From assembly GCF_028858725.1 (NCBI RefSeq), contig NC_084761.1, positions 93,955,971-94,019,970 of the forward strand: a stretch of DNA of 64,000 nt. Reading direction: 5' to 3'. Below, piece after piece: positions 61,031 to 64,000 of this stretch. This DNA comes from Colius striatus. Its lineage: Eukaryota; Chordata; Aves; Coliiformes; Coliidae. The position numbers were made by a program, and so were the translations under genes. The notes under the pieces were generated by a model. The model had not been told where the DNA came from and searched no databases. It saw only the letters and a program-made list of their open reading frames with translations. Positions within the stretch are counted from its first letter, which is position 1. Every line of letters begins with the position of its first letter.

Positions 61031-61649
61031 AATGCTGACCCCCCCTGAAAATAGATAAGGGGCAGAATGGCTGCTCCCCATGTGCTTTCAACCTCCCTAA
61101 TCAGTGCCAAGTGGATAAGGGAAGACAGAGCAAGTGTCCTTGGGAAGACAGGGGGAGGGATGCAGCACCTGCAGGAGGAGAAGCCTCCCAGGAGGTAAGC
61201 AGAGGCATTATCAGCCCAAACAATGACCTGCCACGGCTATAAAAGGCCACCGGGCCAAGAGCTCGCACACACCTTGAACAAAGGTGTCGGATCTGCCGGA
61301 GCTCTGCGGCGAACGTCTCCAGGTCTCCAGGACTGCCAGGACTTCCAGCCAAGGATTGGTGAGATCTTATTATCGGGGTCCTACTGCACCTCTGCTTGGC
61401 TTCACCCCTTCCCACGTCCCTTCCCTCTCCCCTCCCCGGGGGCCGGCAGGTTGCAGCGGCTGCCCTCTCGGCAGCAGCCACCCATCCCCAGCTTCCCCTT
61501 CCCTTGCTGCCAGGTTTGGCATATCTGGGGGGGGCTTTTTGGAGCGGTGGGTCACGGGGCTCGCAGCCTTCCTCTGCAGGTGGGTTGGTGCTGGTGTTAT
61601 GGTATCTTTGCCCTGAGACGGAGCCATCTCAGATCATTTTCCTCTCATA
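61031..61649 (+). promoter_or_regulatory. Retroviral promoter and leader (possible 5' LTR end)
   Basis: A TATA box (tataaaag) lies at 61,238-61,245 and GC-rich leader sequence runs from there to the gag start at 61,650. A possible splice donor (ttg then gtgaga, near 61,357) and a CAG followed by gtggg near 61,580 lie in the leader. I could not define LTR ends or find an 18-base tRNA primer-binding site, and only one copy of the region lies in the window, so calling it an LTR is inference. No AATAAA is seen between the TATA box and gag. Confidence 0.45.
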
Positions 61650-63347
61650 ATGATGACCGATTTTGTCAGCAACTGGAAGCTGGAGCAGTTTGTGCTTCAG
61701 AAATGTCTCCCCCCGATTTGGTCCCCAGGGTCCTTCCAGGGCCCGGAGGCGTATCAGCAGCTGTGTCAGCAGTGGGAGAGCTGGTCAGAGGAGAGCAAAA
61801 AACCCAAACCCACTAACAAGTGCAAAAAGAGAGCAGCTCTGCAGGGTTTGTTGATGGTGGGCAGGGAGTTGTCTAAATTGCTGAAGGAGGCTCTTGAGAG
61901 TGTGCAGAAGTTAGAGCAGGCCAAGGGGGAGCTCAAAATGCAGGTGGACAACCTGCAGGCAGAGGTGCAGGGTCTGTGCGGGGATTCTCTGCGGAGCGCG
62001 GTGGAGATCACCCGGCTGGAGAGCAAGCTGGGCTACGAGAAGCTGAAAACAGAGGAGCTGGAGAAGGAGGTTGGCAAGTGGATCGGGGAGACCCACGACG
62101 CTCAGAGCGCGGTGCGGGCGGTGCTGCAGGATGTCCAGCGGGACCGGGGCACCGGCCCGGATCACAAGGTATGCCACGCCAAGATCCAGGAGCTGCAGGC
62201 TGAGCTGGGGGTGTCGAGGGGCATTGTGGCTGCCATCCAAGGCAAGAGGAGCCGGTTCGGGAACAGTGAGGGGGAGGATTCCCTGGACCCGCACCCGCCC
62301 CACTATGATTATGAGGATGACGTGTGGGGTGCCAACGGCCCCACCAGGCCGTCCCCCTACGCTCCTCTGCGGGAGGAGGTGAGCCAGCTGCAAGGAGGGG
62401 AGGTAGAGGCTTACAAAGTTAAAAAGACCCCCCCCGATGAGCCAGTCAGCCACGGCCCACTCCAGGCCATAGACACCAACAGGGCTGTGCTCTGGTTTAC
62501 CCCCGAGCAGCTCAAGACGGTGGGGAAAATGCTGGGGCAGTTGACAAAGGAGACAGCAGTCAACTGGCTGTCCAGGGCCCAGCGGCTGCCCAGGTGCCAA
62601 AGCGGCAGCATGGTGAGCGACCTGATAGACGTGGTGAGGAAGTGCATGAAGCCGGATGATTTCGCTGCGCTGCCGGGCGACGTGCAGATGGGCAACGTCC
62701 AGGACATCAGGGACGTGCAGTTAGCCATACTGAAGGTGTTCTTCCCGGAGGTCAACCCTTTAGTGCTCTTCCACCAGGAGAAGCAGAACCCCGAGGAGCG
62801 TCCGGACGCCTACATTAACCGCAAGAAGATGCTCTACCAGATAGCCGGGCTGCCCGGCTCAAAGGAGTCCCCCCTCAATTTCGATAGGCCCGAGTTCAAG
62901 GAGCCGCTGGTGGTGGGGCTGACCCCGCCGCTGCGGGTGATCGCTGGGGGGGACGCGGCCAAAAAGCCGCTGTCGGAGTTGGAGCAGATCCTGACCCAGA
63001 ATTTTGAGCTGCAAAAGCAGGCGTTCCCGGGGTACGTGCTGGGGGGGAAGAAAGGGAAGAACTCGACCACGTTCTTCCAAAACGCCGGGATGAGAAAAAT
63101 GCAAGGGGATAACCGGAAAGATCCCGACGGCAGGGGCGGTCCGGGCAAGGAGAACCAGCAAGGGATGAGGTTTCAGAAGTGCAACCCTTGGCGGGCCGAG
63201 CTGAGGAAGCGCTTGATAAAATACGAGAAGCAGGAGGATATCGACAGCTTGCCGGACGCGGAGCTCTTCCGGAAACTGGCCCTGCACGAGACCAAAAAGC
63301 ACAACAGCTCCAACCCCATTGACCCGGGGTCTAAGGCTCAGCAATAG
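61650..63347 (+). CDS. gag: Endogenous retrovirus gag polyprotein, intact (565 codons)
   Basis: An uninterrupted frame encodes a retroviral Gag, the precursor of matrix and capsid proteins that builds the particle. In order: a basic, Lys-rich stretch at about 50-60; a heptad-like Leu/Glu/Lys-rich coiled coil from about 65 to 200; a PPHY late-domain motif at 216-219 (PPxY recruits NEDD4-type ligases for budding); a capsid-like region at about 270-460 with the major homology region at 379-392 (QNPEERPDAYINRK, lined up on the Q-G-x-x-E-x4/5-aromatic-x2-R pattern); then a charged C-terminus. There is no Gly at position 2 for myristoylation and no CCHC zinc knuckle, unlike most orthoretroviral Gags. 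The start is the first of two adjacent ATG codons; both have A at -3. The frame ends in TAG followed in the same frame by protease. It could be a young provirus or a gene kept by selection. Confidence 0.9.
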   Translation: MMTDFVSNWKLEQFVLQKCLPPIWSPGSFQGPEAYQQLCQQWESWSEESKKPKPTNKCKKRAALQGLLMVGRELSKLLKEALESVQKLEQAKGELKMQVDNLQAEVQGLCGDSLRSAVEITRLESKLGYEKLKTEELEKEVGKWIGETHDAQSAVRAVLQDVQRDRGTGPDHKVCHAKIQELQAELGVSRGIVAAIQGKRSRFGNSEGEDSLDPHPPHYDYEDDVWGANGPTRPSPYAPLREEVSQLQGGEVEAYKVKKTPPDEPVSHGPLQAIDTNRAVLWFTPEQLKTVGKMLGQLTKETAVNWLSRAQRLPRCQSGSMVSDLIDVVRKCMKPDDFAALPGDVQMGNVQDIRDVQLAILKVFFPEVNPLVLFHQEKQNPEERPDAYINRKKMLYQIAGLPGSKESPLNFDRPEFKEPLVVGLTPPLRVIAGGDAAKKPLSELEQILTQNFELQKQAFPGYVLGGKKGKNSTTFFQNAGMRKMQGDNRKDPDGRGGPGKENQQGMRFQKCNPWRAELRKRLIKYEKQEDIDSLPDAELFRKLALHETKKHNSSNPIDPGSKAQQ

Positions 63348-64000
63348 GGCTGCCAGGCACCCGCATCGCCCCTTTTTGTGGCACCGATTAAGACCGATTC
63401 ATGGGGGCGTCTGATAGTTGACACAACTATTGGAGGAGGGGTGCTTGGACAAGTGATGTTAATTGATACTGGTGCCGCTTATTCCATTCTGAACATGGCC
63501 CCCGGCAATGCCGGGCTCTTCCAAACCTGTGAAATTATCGAATTGACGGGGCCCAACGGCCGCAAATCCTCAGTGCCCTTCACAGGGCCCCTGCCCTTTG
63601 AAATTGGGACCGCCAAAGGGTCTGAAAAATTTGGAAAAATGGAAATGAAGGGTAAGCTGGGAATTTTGGCCATCCCTGCACTGACAAAGATGGGGGTGGT
63701 GGTGGATTTGGCAAACCGAGCACTGTTACACTGCCCCCAAAGTAACGTGCCCGTCATCCCGGCGAGCCACAGGGTGATGTCAGTGAAAGCCCCTGAGCCC
63801 CTGGTCCACCCTGAGTGGGAGCCCCGAGTGAAACGGGTCACGGAGCAGTTCCCTCAGGTCTGGGCAAAGAGCAAGCTAGACTGTGGGCAGGTCAATGCCG
63901 CTGTGGCTGTTAAAGGGCCCGACCCCCCTTCTCTGCCTCAGCCCCGGTACCCAGCTGAGGCTGAGGATGGGTTGTGGGACACAGTCAAAATCCTGTTGGA
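63348..64000 (+). CDS. pol: Endogenous retrovirus pol (protease and start of reverse transcriptase), cut by window edge
   Basis: Reading on in the gag frame after the amber codon, the frame stays open for over 215 codons to the window edge. The aspartic protease active site DTGA starts at 63,465 (context LIDTGAAYS), with a second conserved protease block, LGILAIPAL, near 63,657. The segment FPQVWAKSKLDCG near 63,852 resembles the N-terminal start of reverse transcriptase in class I (gamma/epsilon-like) retroviruses. Catalytic YxDD, RNase H and integrase would lie beyond 64,000. There is no separate start codon near the front, so expression is expected through amber readthrough as a Gag-Pol fusion. 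No stop or frameshift is seen in the visible part. Confidence 0.88.

Noticed and set aside
61911-62600. Minus-strand open frame of 229 codons inside gag
   Set aside because: It mirrors the GC-rich coiled-coil part of gag and has a Leu/Pro/His-rich composition typical of an antisense shadow.

Overview
This window comes from a bird genome. It carries about twenty pieces of CR1 non-LTR retrotransposon, most ending in the avian CR1 tail or its reverse complement (attctatgattct). It also has two multi-exon genes with clear vertebrate orthologues and compact avian-style introns. No bacterial features are present. The CR1 types suggest a neoavian bird, but the species cannot be fixed from sequence alone.

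Layout. (1) 1-4,065: intergenic DNA with three CR1 fragments. (2) About 4,100-30,600, plus strand: the complete RMND5A gene. It has a CpG-island promoter and nine coding exons (4,998-28,908, 391 codons), followed by a probable 3' UTR. RMND5A is the RING-type subunit of the CTLH/GID ubiquitin ligase. (3) About 30,600-50,500: a gene-poor stretch with CR1 pieces, a 471-bp pyrimidine pentanucleotide microsatellite grown inside a CR1 copy, an assembly gap of exactly 200 N (39,976-40,175), an AT-rich block and a degenerate minisatellite. (4) 51,023-57,551, minus strand: a complete five-exon CD8B gene (207 codons) for the CD8 beta chain of the T-cell co-receptor. I rebuilt it from splice sites and reading phase. 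(5) 57,552-61,000: the region upstream of CD8B, with one CR1 tail and no gene. (6) About 61,200-64,000, plus strand: the 5' part of a class I (gamma/epsilon-like) endogenous retrovirus. It has a TATA box, an intact 565-codon gag, a single in-frame amber codon, and an open protease and reverse-transcriptase-start frame running off the right edge.

The two host genes act separately: protein turnover for RMND5A and T-cell recognition of MHC class I for CD8B. RMND5A lies beside the CD8 genes in mammals too, so this is conserved synteny, but no CD8A exon is visible between them here. The retrovirus lies about 3.7 kb from the CD8B start codon in the opposite orientation. It is the most unusual element in the window. 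Its gag has a long coiled coil, a PPxY late motif and a capsid major homology region, but no zinc knuckle and no N-terminal glycine. It is joined to pol by an in-frame amber codon, as in gammaretroviruses.
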